A stretch of 64,000 nucleotides of DNA from Serratia marcescens. GTDB lineage: Bacteria; Pseudomonadota; Gammaproteobacteria; Enterobacterales; Enterobacteriaceae. Both the position numbers and the translations under genes were made by a program. This document shows, one piece after another, positions 27,918 to 37,040 of the stretch. The notes under the pieces were generated by a model. The model ran no database searches and was not told the origin of the DNA. It was given only the letters and a program-made list of their open reading frames with translations. The stretch spans positions 3,844,001 to 3,908,000 of the forward strand of contig NZ_VFMJ01000001.1 in assembly GCF_006715005.1 (NCBI RefSeq), read 5' to 3'. Position 1 is the first letter of the stretch; each line of letters begins with the position of its first letter.

Positions 27918-28715
27918 CTATCCTCGCGGGTGGTGCGTGGTGTTCAGCACCTGCGCGTGGGCGCCGACCGCAAAGTTGCTCAGCGCGCTGAAATCGCTGC
28001 CCTGATAACCGAGGATCTTACCGTCGGTGCGCATGCCCTGCAGATCGATCATCACCACGCCCAGCGTCGGGATGATCTTCTCGCGCCAGACGAACAGATA
28101 AAGCTGCTCCGCCACCTTCACGTAGTGGCAGCGATCGACGTCCGCCAGCCCTTTCTCCACCCCGTCCAGACACTGCCAGGCGTAGAAGTTGTCGTTCAGG
28201 TAGATATGCTCGTACCGCTCGGTCGGGCTGTAGGTGTACATATTGCGCATGCCGATCAGCTCGTCGGTAAAGCCCGGCGGTGCCGCGTCGGCGTCGTCCA
28301 GCGTGCCGAAGCGGAATTCGGCCTCGACCGCGGTCAGCGGCAGCCCCTGCTCCACCCGGCTGAAGGCGTCGAGCCGCGTCTGCGCTTCGTCCGGCAGTTG
28401 GCCGTACACCGCAGTAAAGTTGCCCTGATTGCGGTCGCATACCAGCGTAATGCTGGCGTTGGCGCGGGCAGGATCGAGAAAATCGATGAACAACACACCA
28501 GGGCGAATGCTGGTAGCGCGATAGGCGACGCCGCGCCGCTCCCCCCACTCCAGCGTCTGCTCGTCGGTAAACCGACAGCGCTGCGTCGCGCCGTCGCTAA
28601 AGCGCAGCGTCAGCGTGGTGCCCGCCAGGCCGTGCTGGCGTTCCAGCGTATTGCTGTGCGGCGCAAAGCCTTCCGCCAGCGCGCCAACCTGAATGAATAC
28701 CGCTTCTGAACTCAT
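27918..28715 (-). CDS. moaF: MoaF-family protein (monoamine regulon)
   Basis: This 265-residue protein has the two-half layout of the MoaF family, first seen in the tyramine-induced moa operon of Klebsiella aerogenes: an N-terminal half (LERQHGLAGTTLTLRFSDG) and a C-terminal half (GMRNMYTYSPTERYEHIYL, then NDNFYAWQCLDGVEKGLADV). The biochemical role is unresolved; despite the family name it is not a molybdopterin enzyme by any visible motif. The start at 28715 has GGAG seven bases upstream. It sits between two SDR genes. Confidence 0.78.
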   Translation of the reverse strand: MSSEAVFIQVGALAEGFAPHSNTLERQHGLAGTTLTLRFSDGATQRCRFTDEQTLEWGERRGVAYRATSIRPGVLFIDFLDPARANASITLVCDRNQGNFTAVYGQLPDEAQTRLDAFSRVEQGLPLTAVEAEFRFGTLDDADAAPPGFTDELIGMRNMYTYSPTERYEHIYLNDNFYAWQCLDGVEKGLADVDRCHYVKVAEQLYLFVWREKIIPTLGVVMIDLQGMRTDGKILGYQGSDFSALSNFAVGAHAQVLNTTHHPRG

Positions 28716-28726
28716 GGAAATGCTCC

Positions 28727-29509
28727 TTACAGGGAAGTGAAAGCCAGGGTCGGCACATCGACGATGGTGGAGCCGCCGTCGGCCACCAGCGCCGCGCCGG
28801 TTATGATTGAAGCCTCGCTGGAACAGAGGAAACGGCAGACGCGGGCGATCTCCTCGGCGCTGGCCGGCCGGCGCAGCGGCACGTCGCGACAGACCATTTG
28901 GTAGGCCTGCTCCAGCGAAATCTGATGGGCGTCCATCAGCAGTTGCATCTCTTCGTCCGCCATCGGCGTGGTCACCCAGCCCGGGCACACCGCGTTGGCA
29001 CGCACGCCCAGCGGGCCGTAATCGCGGGCGATGGAACGCATCAGCCCGATCAGCGCATGTTTGGCGGTAACGTAGCCGCAGACCTCTGGCCCGGCGGCCA
29101 GCGAGGCGATCGAGGCCACGAACAGCAGGTTGCCGCCGCTTTTAATCAGCTCCGGCAGGCAGGCGCGCGCGCTGGCGAAAGCGCTGTTGAGGTTGCTGTC
29201 CATCGCCCCTTGCCATTGCGCGTCGGTCATCTCGGTGATGCGCTTGAAGCCCATGCCGCCGGCGCTGCCGATCAGGCAGTCGATGCGACCGGCGTCGCGC
29301 AGAATCGCCGGCAGCAGCGTGTGGTTCCAGCTCTCGCCGCTGGCAGCGTCGCCCACCAGCGCCTGCGCGCCGATCTCTTGCGCCAGCGCCGCCAGCGGTT
29401 CCGGGCGGCGGCCGATGATGAACACCCGATCGCCCTGCGCCGCCAGCAGGCGGGCGCAGGCGGCGCCGACGCCGGTACCGCCGCCGGTAATCACAACCAC
29501 TCTATTCAT
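28727..29509 (-). CDS. Short-chain dehydrogenase in the moa-like operon
   Basis: This 260-residue SDR has TGGGTGVG, GSAGG in place of NNAG, SIASLAAG, catalytic YVTAK and VADGGS. Its start overlaps the end of the DUF3156 gene by eight bases and follows GGAGAAG. It precedes moaF by 11 bp. Either this or the 27.1-kb SDR could be the counterpart of Klebsiella MoaE; the sequence alone does not decide. Confidence 0.72.
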   Translation of the reverse strand: MNRVVVITGGGTGVGAACARLLAAQGDRVFIIGRRPEPLAALAQEIGAQALVGDAASGESWNHTLLPAILRDAGRIDCLIGSAGGMGFKRITEMTDAQWQGAMDSNLNSAFASARACLPELIKSGGNLLFVASIASLAAGPEVCGYVTAKHALIGLMRSIARDYGPLGVRANAVCPGWVTTPMADEEMQLLMDAHQISLEQAYQMVCRDVPLRRPASAEEIARVCRFLCSSEASIITGAALVADGGSTIVDVPTLAFTSL

Positions 29510-30092
29510 GATTCAGCTTCTCCATCAGTTGGCCGATCATCAGCAGGCTGCTCAACAGCAGCCGCCGCTGTTCGGCATCCAGCCGCAGATAGCGGCGGCC
29601 GGCCGGTAAACGGCTGACCACCTCCGACGCGGCGAAATGCTCGATATCCACCTGCCAGCGCCCGTCGTTCACCGTCAGCCGCACGCGGCGAAAATCCAGC
29701 TGCGCCAGCGTCTCGCCGATCTGCGGGTAGCGCTGCAGGCCGTCCAGCACCCGCTGCGCGGCCGCATGGCGCTGGCGCAACAGATAACGCACCCCGCGCC
29801 GCCGCAGCCAGCCGCCGGTCACCACGTCCAGCGTCAGCGGAGGCTGCGCTGCGCACGTGCCCTGCAACCGAAAGCGGTGGCTGACGATATGCGCCATAAA
29901 CAGCCCCTGCACCTGTTCACCGATCTCGATCTGCGGCCCCTGCGGTAGCGTCAGCCGCAGCAGGCCCGGCGCCAGGCGTTCGCACGCGTAGGGTTCCAGA
30001 TTGCGCGCCAGACGATCCAGCGCGGCGCCCGGCCGATAGCCCGACGGCGCGCGCCGCCAGGCGCGATTAAGTGAGGGAAGTAAGCCGATCAA
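29502..30092 (-). CDS. DUF3156-like protein of unknown function
   Basis: This 196-residue, arginine- and leucine-rich soluble protein has no membrane segment and no motif I can assign; it resembles the DUF3156 group. I prefer the TTG start at 30092, six bases after a perfect AGGAGG, over GTG 30113, which lacks correct spacing. It overlaps the 3' end of the permease gene by 26 bp and the next SDR by eight bp, so it is a true operon member. An accessory role to the permease or dehydrogenases is only a guess. Confidence 0.6.
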   Translation of the reverse strand: MIGLLPSLNRAWRRAPSGYRPGAALDRLARNLEPYACERLAPGLLRLTLPQGPQIEIGEQVQGLFMAHIVSHRFRLQGTCAAQPPLTLDVVTGGWLRRRGVRYLLRQRHAAAQRVLDGLQRYPQIGETLAQLDFRRVRLTVNDGRWQVDIEHFAASEVVSRLPAGRRYLRLDAEQRRLLLSSLLMIGQLMEKLNHE

Positions 30093-31560
30093 ACTGCGCC
30101 TCCTCGTTTTCACCCTTGGCGAACGCGTTCTCCAGCACCTGCTCGACCGGCACCGGCTTGAACGGGTTCACTTTCTGCACGCACAGCGTCCAGAACAGCG
30201 CATAGGCGGCGGTCAGGCCGATCATCCAGCCAAAGGGAATGTAGATGTCGCTCGGGTTCATCCCCGGCGGCGTGATGTAGACGATGGCCAGCACGATGCC
30301 GACGCTGGAGACGATTTGCGGCAGCGGGAACCACGGCGATTTATAGGCGCGCGGCAGGTCGGGGCGGCGCACGCGCAGGATCACCACCGAACAGGTCACC
30401 AGCAGGTAGGCCACGCCCCAGGCGCACACCGCCGCCAGCACCAGCGGAATGATCCTGTCGAGGTTGCCCTGAATGGCGAAGGCGTGTACGCAGGGGATCA
30501 ACACCGCCACCAGAATGCCGACCACCGGCGTTTTAAAGCGCGGGTGCAGATAAGCGAACATGCGCGGCAGCGCGCCGTCCAGCGCCATGCCGTACAGAAT
30601 GCGCGGCACCGCCGCCATCAGCGTGTTGATGGTCGCGGCGCCCGCCAACAACAGGCCGACGCCGAGCCAGTATTTGCCGAACTGGCCCATCACCTGGCCG
30701 GCGAACGCCGGGATGGCCATCGGCGTTTCCAGCAGGCGCGTGCCGCTGGCGGCGTCGATCACCACGTTTTCCACCTGATGGCTGAGCGCCGCGCCATACA
30801 GCGCCATGCACACCGCCACGCCGCACAGCCCCAGCGCCATCGCGCGCGGGATCACCCGATCGCAGCGTTTGATCTCCGGCGCCATCGGCGTCACCAGCTC
30901 ACAGCCGACGAACATGAACATCGCCATGCCGATCAGGCTGAACACCGCGAAGGGATCGTTCAGGCTCAGCGTGCTGCCGAACCAGCCCTCGAGCGGCACC
31001 GCATGCGGCGACAGCAGCCCGACGATGCCGAAAATCACCAGCGTGCTCCACATGGCGAAGGTCAGCACGATCTCCGCCTTGCCGAAGGCCTCGATGCCGA
31101 ACGCGTTGAGCAGGCCGAACACGATTACCAGCCCGACGCCGACCATCCAGGAGGCATTGTGGCTTTCCATCAGGGTGTTGAGGTGCTCAAAGTTCACCAG
31201 CGCCATGATGCCGGAGAGAATGGTCTCGGCGGTGCCGGCGAAGATGTGCACGATCAGGTAGGCCGACAGCGCGCCGGTGATGGCGAAAAAGCGCCCCATG
31301 CCGCAGGAGATGTAGTCGTAAACCGAACCGGAGGTCGGCAGCAGCGACGCCGCTTCGGAGAAGGTGGTGAGCTGCGCCTGCATCATGATGAAGGCGATCA
31401 GCATCGCCAGCGCGAAGGTGTCGCCGCCGATGCCGAAGCCGCTGGTGACCGTCAGGATCACCGGGCTGGCCATGATCACCCCGACCGAACTGGCCAGGGT
31501 GGTGGGAAAGCCGACCTTGCCTCGAGCCAGGTGGGCGTGCAACCGCGACGACAGGTTCAT
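30067..31560 (-). CDS. APC-family amine/amino-acid permease
   Basis: This 497-residue permease has twelve hydrophobic segments and the APC-superfamily N-terminus (LASSVGVIMASPVILTVTSG, FSEAASLLPTSGSVYDYIS). It starts the five-gene operon with MoaF and is preceded by AGAGGAAA. Its position next to the arylsulfatase pair recalls the tyramine permease tynP of Klebsiella, so an aromatic amine is a reasonable substrate, but no tyramine oxidase gene is in the window. A TCGTCCTTAAGGACGA palindrome lies 107 bp upstream. Confidence 0.75.
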   Translation of the reverse strand: MNLSSRLHAHLARGKVGFPTTLASSVGVIMASPVILTVTSGFGIGGDTFALAMLIAFIMMQAQLTTFSEAASLLPTSGSVYDYISCGMGRFFAITGALSAYLIVHIFAGTAETILSGIMALVNFEHLNTLMESHNASWMVGVGLVIVFGLLNAFGIEAFGKAEIVLTFAMWSTLVIFGIVGLLSPHAVPLEGWFGSTLSLNDPFAVFSLIGMAMFMFVGCELVTPMAPEIKRCDRVIPRAMALGLCGVAVCMALYGAALSHQVENVVIDAASGTRLLETPMAIPAFAGQVMGQFGKYWLGVGLLLAGAATINTLMAAVPRILYGMALDGALPRMFAYLHPRFKTPVVGILVAVLIPCVHAFAIQGNLDRIIPLVLAAVCAWGVAYLLVTCSVVILRVRRPDLPRAYKSPWFPLPQIVSSVGIVLAIVYITPPGMNPSDIYIPFGWMIGLTAAYALFWTLCVQKVNPFKPVPVEQVLENAFAKGENEEAQFDRLTSLT

Positions 31561-31666
31561 GGTTATTTCCTCTTATAGTTTTGGCCTGATGCATGCAGGT
31601 GCTTGCAGGTTTTTCACCGCCAGCGGCGGTAATCTCACTATAGAGAGGAAAGGAAAATGCTGACTA

Positions 31667-31682
31667 TCGTCCTTAAGGACGA
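31667..31682. promoter_or_regulatory. Perfect palindrome, candidate MoaR-type operator 1
   Basis: TCGTCCTTAAGGACGA is a perfect 16-bp palindrome upstream of the permease operon. With flanks it reads CTATCGTCCTTAAGGACGAG, nearly the same as the site before atsA at 34728. Confidence 0.68.
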
Positions 31683-31689
31683 GACGGTT

Positions 31690-32874
31690 TCAACCTGCGG
31701 TGGCGCTCACGGCGGCGCGCCATTGCATCGCCCCCTGCGGGCTGCGCGGGTAGGCGCGCAGCGGCGCCAGCAGCGCGGAAAAGAAGGCGTAATAGCCGGC
31801 GCACAGCCGGTTGTAGCGATCTTCGCCCACATGCGCCGGGCAGCCGCCCTGGCAGACGCTTTTCACGCTGCAGCGTTGGCACTCGCGGCGCAGGCTCTTG
31901 TTTTTACCGAACGGCATTTCCACCGCCCTTGTCGCCAGGGTGGCGAGCGGCGTGTGGCGATCGGCATGGCCGAGCAGATGCTGCGCATTGATCAGATGAT
32001 CGCAGGCGTAAAGCCGCCCGTCCGGCTCCATCACCAGATTGCCGCCGCAGCGTTCGGCGTGCACGCAGCTGAGGCTGACGTGGGTGAAATACTGCGCGTA
32101 GACCTGTTCGATGTTCATCACGAAGACCTGGCCGATATGCCCGCGGCTGCGCCAGCGGCGGTATACCGCCAGCATGAAGCGCCCCCAGTTGGCGGCGCTC
32201 AGTCCGTAACCGGCGGTGGGCGCATCCCCTTCCAGCATCAGCGGCTGAAACTGCAGATAACGCGCCCCGATCGCCACCGCATGATCGTAGATCGCCTCGG
32301 CGCGATCCGCGACGCCGTCGTGCACCACCATCAGCAGGTTGAAGTCGATCTGATGGCGCTGCAACAACGCAATGCCGCGCAACGCGGCGTCATAGCTGGC
32401 GCCGCCGCGCTTGTCCGGCCGGTGGGCGTCCTGCACCTCGCGATCGCCGTCCAGGCTGACGCCGAGGATAAAGTGATGCTGCCGGAACAGCCGGCACCAG
32501 GCGTCGTTCAGCAGGGTACCGTTGGTCTGCAGGCTGTTGCTGATCCGCACGCCCGGCGGCGCATAGCGGCGCTGCAACGCCAGCGCCCGCTTGTAAAAAC
32601 CGATCCCCGCCAGCAGCGGCTCACCGCCCTGCCAGACGAAGTTGATCTCGCGGCTGTAACGCGGCTGGGCGGCGATGTAGCCGCGGATAAATTCCGCCAG
32701 CAGGTCGTCGTCCATCTTGCGCGTCCGCTCTTGCTGGCGCTGCGGGTAGTAACAGTAGCGGCAACCCAGGTTGCAGCCGGCGCCGATCGGCTTCACCAGC
32801 AAATGAAAAGGCGCCGCCGCGCGCGGTTCGCTCTCTACCGGGATCTGCTGCGCGCGCAGCTGGGCCAGGTTCAT
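31690..32874 (-). CDS. atsB: Anaerobic sulfatase-maturating radical-SAM enzyme
   Basis: This 394-residue radical SAM enzyme converts the active-site Ser of the sulfatase to formylglycine. The [4Fe-4S]-SAM cluster motif is Cys34-x3-Cys38-x2-Cys41 ([10 protein letters not shown]), and the C-terminal SPASM-type cysteines ([31 protein letters not shown]) bind two more clusters. It overlaps the atsA stop by four bases (32871-32874). Its partner has the Ser-type motif, as expected for this family. It should act in the cytosol before sulfatase export. Confidence 0.92.
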   Translation of the reverse strand: MNLAQLRAQQIPVESEPRAAAPFHLLVKPIGAGCNLGCRYCYYPQRQQERTRKMDDDLLAEFIRGYIAAQPRYSREINFVWQGGEPLLAGIGFYKRALALQRRYAPPGVRISNSLQTNGTLLNDAWCRLFRQHHFILGVSLDGDREVQDAHRPDKRGGASYDAALRGIALLQRHQIDFNLLMVVHDGVADRAEAIYDHAVAIGARYLQFQPLMLEGDAPTAGYGLSAANWGRFMLAVYRRWRSRGHIGQVFVMNIEQVYAQYFTHVSLSCVHAERCGGNLVMEPDGRLYACDHLINAQHLLGHADRHTPLATLATRAVEMPFGKNKSLRRECQRCSVKSVCQGGCPAHVGEDRYNRLCAGYYAFFSALLAPLRAYPRSPQGAMQWRAAVSATAG

Positions 32875-34583
32875 GGCGCCGCCTGCGGCAACGGTTTGTG
32901 GGTCTGCGGATCCAGGCCGATGTAGTCGCCGGTGCTGGCGTCAACACCGAGGTAGTCGATCGCTGCGCCTTTGGCCTCAATGACCATGCCCTGCTGCGCA
33001 AAGCGGCGATACGCCTCGCTCAGCCGTTTGACTCGATCCGGGTTGGCGGCGGCCAGATCGCGCGTTTCCAGCGGATCGTCATGCAGGTTGAACAGCCCCC
33101 ACGGCGCCATCTGCGCCGTCGGCCCGGCCTTCACCAACCGCCGCAGCTTCCAGATGCCGTCCACGTAGGCGGCCTGGTTATGCAGCTCCACGCCGTAGGT
33201 CGCGCGCGGCACGCCGTCGGCCTCGCCGCTGAAATAGCGCTTGAAGCTGACGCCGACCATCGGCAGCCTCGGTTTGGCCTTCAGCGGTTTGTTGGCGTCG
33301 ATGCCGGCATAGTCGTACAGCGTCGGGGCGATGTCATACACCGCCATCGGCGTGCGGTCGATGCCGCCGCGCCCCTTCAGCCGCGGCGCGGAGATGATGA
33401 AATCGGTATTGATGCCGCCCTGCGCGCTGGTGGTTTTGTGGTAGTTGGCGTACGGCGCATTGCTGACGTTGGCCCAGTGCGGCCCGTAAGAGATGAACGA
33501 TCCCTTGCGGCCGAGGTTGGCGTAGCTGTTGTCGAACTGCCGCCAATACTCCGGCTTCGAGCCGTAGTAGAAGCCGCTGGCCGGGTTGGCGCCGTTGTCG
33601 GTGGCGAACACGATCACCGTATTTTGGTCGCGGCCGGTCTGCTTCAGGGTGTTCAGCACCGCGCCGACCTGATCGTCCATGTAAGCAATCATCGCCGCGT
33701 ACACCTGCATGGTCTTGGCTTCATATTTTTGCTGCTCGGGCGTCAGCGCGTTCCAGGCCTTATCCAGCGCCAGCGTCGGCATCGGCGTGCGATCGGAAAT
33801 CAACCCCAGCGCTTTCAGGCGCTGAATGCGCTGCTGATAGGCCTGCTGGTAACCGGCGTCGTATTTGCCGTCGAATTTGGCGATCCAGTCATCCGGCGCC
33901 TGCAATGGATCGTGCGGCGCGGTGAACGCCAGATAGGCGAAGACGGGCTTATTCTGCGGCGTATCGCGGATCCACTGTTCCAGCTGATCGGCATAGGCCT
34001 TGCTGGAGTAGAAATCTTTGGGCAACGACACGCGTTTGCCGTTCAGGGTGTAGAAGGTGTGGAACGCCTCCACGGTGCCCAGCGGTTTCGCATCGTCGAA
34101 ATGGCTGGTGCCGCCGCCCATAAAGGCGAAAGCGCGCTCGAAGCCGCGATCGGTCGGTTTGGCGCCGTCGACATAGCCCAGGTGCCATTTGCCCGCCATC
34201 ATGGTGGCGTAACCCGCGTCGCGAAAACGCTCCGGCAATGTGGTCACGCGGTCGGTCAGCCGCATTTCATAGCCCGGCTGCGCGGCGGTGCTCTCATACC
34301 ACCACATGCCGCCCATGCCGGCCTGCTGATTGGTGTTGCCGGTCATCAGCATCGACCGCGCCGGCGCCGACATCGGCGAGGTGTAGTACTGGCTCATGCG
34401 CACGCCCCGTTCGGCCAGCGCCTGCAGGTTGGGGGTCGGTATCTCGCCGCCGAACGGGCTGATGTCGGAATAGCCCATGTCGTCCACCAGAATGATCAGC
34501 ACATTGGGGCGATCGGCGTCCGCCCCCTGAGCCAGGCCCGATAAGGCACCGCTCAACGCCACCGCCAGCGTTTTTTTCTGCAT
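32871..34583 (-). CDS. atsA: Arylsulfatase, Ser-type
   Basis: This 570-residue periplasmic sulfatase has an N-terminal signal peptide (cleavage near GLAQG-A). The formylglycine motif is Ser72-Ala-Pro-Ala-Arg within [15 protein letters not shown], and metal ligands are visible as VDDMGYSD and FATDNGAN. Ser at position 72 equals the known site of Klebsiella AtsA. It should release sulfate from phenolic sulfate esters such as tyramine or tyrosine sulfate, feeding phenols to the pathways next door. The upstream palindrome at 34728 suggests control by the divergent LuxR-type regulator. Confidence 0.93.
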   Translation of the reverse strand: MQKKTLAVALSGALSGLAQGADADRPNVLIILVDDMGYSDISPFGGEIPTPNLQALAERGVRMSQYYTSPMSAPARSMLMTGNTNQQAGMGGMWWYESTAAQPGYEMRLTDRVTTLPERFRDAGYATMMAGKWHLGYVDGAKPTDRGFERAFAFMGGGTSHFDDAKPLGTVEAFHTFYTLNGKRVSLPKDFYSSKAYADQLEQWIRDTPQNKPVFAYLAFTAPHDPLQAPDDWIAKFDGKYDAGYQQAYQQRIQRLKALGLISDRTPMPTLALDKAWNALTPEQQKYEAKTMQVYAAMIAYMDDQVGAVLNTLKQTGRDQNTVIVFATDNGANPASGFYYGSKPEYWRQFDNSYANLGRKGSFISYGPHWANVSNAPYANYHKTTSAQGGINTDFIISAPRLKGRGGIDRTPMAVYDIAPTLYDYAGIDANKPLKAKPRLPMVGVSFKRYFSGEADGVPRATYGVELHNQAAYVDGIWKLRRLVKAGPTAQMAPWGLFNLHDDPLETRDLAAANPDRVKRLSEAYRRFAQQGMVIEAKGAAIDYLGVDASTGDYIGLDPQTHKPLPQAAP

Positions 34584-34727
34584 CGTTCGTTCCCCGTATG
34601 GTCATGCGGACTGAACAACCCGACGCCTCAGCCCGAGAAAGGTCATCATTTTTTCGTCTTATACGTTTGGCGCCGCCTGGCGCTATCTTCAATTCGCAGT
34701 GTAGGAAGCGGTGGAAAAGCCTGGCTA

Positions 34728-34743
34728 TCGTTCTTAAGAACGA
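34728..34743. promoter_or_regulatory. Perfect palindrome, candidate MoaR-type operator 2
   Basis: TCGTTCTTAAGAACGA is a perfect 16-bp palindrome, about 145 bp before atsA. It differs from the 31667 site only by a compensating C/T and G/A pair, and both have the same CTATCG...CGAG flanks, so it is likely one regulator's site. Confidence 0.7.
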
Positions 34744-34849
34744 GGGGCGGCGACGGTCGTGCCGGTTGTAGCACGCGCAGGGCGGCGAGGGCTTCGTCCA
34801 GGCAAGCAGTGAAAAGCGCTGTAAATTCAGCGGGAAAAGCGGCGAATTA

Positions 34850-34871
34850 TTTCATTAACCTATTAATGAAA
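34850..34871. promoter_or_regulatory. 22-bp perfect palindrome (TTAA-N4-TTAA core)
   Basis: Nine-base arms (TTTCATTAA / TTAATGAAA) flank CCTA. The core is the same as the candidate HpaR operator at 26325-26342 (CATTAA-N4-TTAATG). It could be an HpaR site joining the sulfatase region to 4-HPA control, or an operator of the adjacent LuxR-type gene. Confidence 0.5.
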
Positions 34872-35065
34872 ATCGCGATAAATCCGAACTGAAAAGCCCT
34901 GATTAACGCAGTGTCATCTTGTTATTTATGTGTTTTATTGTAATCGGCCTCACGTTGTTAATATGTTTTTATTGTGTTGCCAAATTGCTACAACTATGCT
35001 TGTATCGTTCATATATTGACCGCCAACATTCTCCAGATTGAACGATAAAGGGAGGAACACGAATC

Positions 35066-35713
35066 ATGCACAGCACAGCATCCGATGCCTTTATCAACAG
35101 TTGTTTGGCGACTATTGCGCACCTGATCCCGGTGTCTGCCGGGGTGTTTTATCTGGTCGATCGCGACCTGCGGCCAGATCACTACATCCTGCACGGCATG
35201 CCCGATAAAACGCATCAGCAGTACCTGAACCACTTCCAACAGATAGACCCGCTGCAGCCGGCCAATTTCCATCGCCAGGACATCACCATGGTCGGCATGA
35301 GCCCGGCGGCGATCGCCGGCAACCGCCGCTATTACCACGACTTTATGCTGCCGAACGACATGCGCGACATGACGGAGATTTTCATTCGCCAACGCAAACG
35401 CATCGTCGCCGGGGTGTCGCTGATCCGCGATACGCCGTTTACCGAAGTGGAGCGCGGCCGCCTGCGCGCGGTGCTGCCGCTGATCGAGCTGGCGACGCGC
35501 GATCTGCTGCCCGACAGCGAGGCGCAGCTGTTGACCGCCAAAGAGCAAGAGATCGTCAACCTGGTGCGCGAAGGCGCCAGCAATAAGCGCATCGCCCTGA
35601 AGCTGGGCATTTCGCTGTCCACGGTGAAAACCCATATGCGCAATATTTTCGCCAAAACCGACGTGGTGAACCGCACCGAGCTGGTCGCCGGCGGCTTTCT
35701 CGCCCACGGTTAA
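35066..35713 (+). CDS. moaR: LuxR-family regulator, MoaR-like
   Basis: This 215-residue protein has a C-terminal LuxR/GerE helix-turn-helix (LTAKEQEIVNLVREGASNKR, then STVKTHMRNIFAKTDVVNRTEL) and an N-terminal ~150-residue domain with no receiver Asp and no evident acyl-homoserine-lactone pocket. The Klebsiella monoamine regulator MoaR is a LuxR-type protein of similar size, and the neighbours (arylsulfatase, MoaF, permease) are its known kind of targets. GGGAGG precedes the ATG by ten bases. The symbol is by context. Confidence 0.68.
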   Translation: MHSTASDAFINSCLATIAHLIPVSAGVFYLVDRDLRPDHYILHGMPDKTHQQYLNHFQQIDPLQPANFHRQDITMVGMSPAAIAGNRRYYHDFMLPNDMRDMTEIFIRQRKRIVAGVSLIRDTPFTEVERGRLRAVLPLIELATRDLLPDSEAQLLTAKEQEIVNLVREGASNKRIALKLGISLSTVKTHMRNIFAKTDVVNRTELVAGGFLAHG

Positions 35714-35852
35714 CGCCCGATAACGGCCGCCGCTGCCGACGGCCGGAAAATAACGCCAAAACGTATTCGCCATTTATGGCGCGGCCTCCCCCTGCCCGCA
35801 ATCGGGCCGGGCGGGATAATTCATCGTCACTCAACGCTCGGGGAAAAGGTTT

Positions 35853-37040
35853 ATGTCCAGTGATTCGGTTTCCGCGCCCGCCGTCGGCACGGCGCTCCCC
35901 TGCCCGCCGCGGCTGTTGACCGCCATTATCGTCTTCGCCGCCATCGCGCCGGGCATTCTGATGACCGCCCCCGCCGTGGCCGCCCAGCTCGCTACTCAGT
36001 GGCAGCTCGGCCCGGCGCAGATCGGCCACCTGTTCTCCACCGAACTCGGCGCCATGAGCCTGGCCACGCTGCCGGCGTGGTGGTGGATCGGGCGCATCAA
36101 CTGGCGGCGGGTCGCTACGCTGTCGGCGCTGGTGTTTATCGCCGGCAACCTGGCTTCGGCGCTGGTGCAAGATTTTACGTTGCTGCTGCCGCTGCGCTTC
36201 ATCGCCTCGCTGGCGGGCGGCACCCTGATGATCCTGTGCATCACCTGCGCCGCCGGCACCGCCAATCCCAGCCGCGTCTATGCCTTCTGGGTGCTCGGCC
36301 AGCTGGTGCTGGGTGCGGTCGGGCTGCTGGTGCTGCCACCGCTGTTTGCGCACTTCGGCCTGATGGCGGTCTACCTGATTTTGGCCGCCATCATGCTGTG
36401 CTGCCTGCCGCTCATCCCGGCGTTCCCCAACGGTTTCACCGCCGCCCGCACCGCCCGCAGCGGCCCCGCCGCCTCGCTGGCGCGCAAGCTGTGCGCCGTG
36501 CTGGCGGTGCTGACCTTTTACATCAGCCTGAGCGCGGTCTGGACCTTTATCGGCGGCATCGCCGCCGGCGCCGGGCTGTCGCCGGCCCACAGCGGCCAGG
36601 TGCTGGCCGTCGCCACCTTGCTCGGCATCGTCGGCGCGGGGGCCGCGGCGCTGATCGGCGCGCGCTTCGGCGGCGGACGCCTGATCGTGCTGGGATACGC
36701 CCTGCTGCTGGCCAGCGTGGCGCTGCTGACGGGCCAGCCCCTGCTGCTGCGCTTCGCCCTGGCGGCCCTGCTGTTCAAATTCACCTGGACCTTCGTGCTG
36801 CCGTTCATTCTGGCGCGGGTCGCCGGGTTGGATAACGACGGCAAGCTGATGAACGGCATCAACCTGGTGATCGGCGGCGGCATGGCCATCGGTCCGACGC
36901 TGGCCGGCTCTCTGATCGAATCTTCCGGCGGTTTCAACGCCTTGCTGCTTGGCGCGCTGGGCTGCGCGCTGCTGTCGCTGCTGTTGATTTCGCTGGCTTC
37001 ACCGCGCGCACCGCGCCGTATAACAGGAGGAGAAAGGTGA
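35853..37040 (+). CDS. MFS transporter linked to a class II deacetylase
   Basis: This 395-residue protein has about twelve hydrophobic segments of MFS type and no further family that I can name. Its TGA overlaps the GTG of the deacetylase-like gene (37037-37040), which implies coupled translation and a shared substrate or product, possibly an acylated amine. It is preceded by CTCGGGGAAAAGG. Confidence 0.75.
   Translation: MSSDSVSAPAVGTALPCPPRLLTAIIVFAAIAPGILMTAPAVAAQLATQWQLGPAQIGHLFSTELGAMSLATLPAWWWIGRINWRRVATLSALVFIAGNLASALVQDFTLLLPLRFIASLAGGTLMILCITCAAGTANPSRVYAFWVLGQLVLGAVGLLVLPPLFAHFGLMAVYLILAAIMLCCLPLIPAFPNGFTAARTARSGPAASLARKLCAVLAVLTFYISLSAVWTFIGGIAAGAGLSPAHSGQVLAVATLLGIVGAGAAALIGARFGGGRLIVLGYALLLASVALLTGQPLLLRFALAALLFKFTWTFVLPFILARVAGLDNDGKLMNGINLVIGGGMAIGPTLAGSLIESSGGFNALLLGALGCALLSLLLISLASPRAPRRITGGER

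Larger units (their letters stand above)
34584..35065. other. 482-bp intergenic region between atsA and the LuxR-type regulator
   Basis: No convincing open frame is present. It holds two palindromes: TCGTTCTTAAGAACGA at 34728-34743 and a 22-bp perfect one at 34850-34871. It turns markedly A/T-rich after 34840, which fits promoters for both divergent transcripts. Confidence 0.7.

Noticed and set aside
32898-34544. 548-codon plus-strand open frame
   Set aside because: It is an antisense shadow of atsA, whose catalytic motifs are intact on the minus strand.
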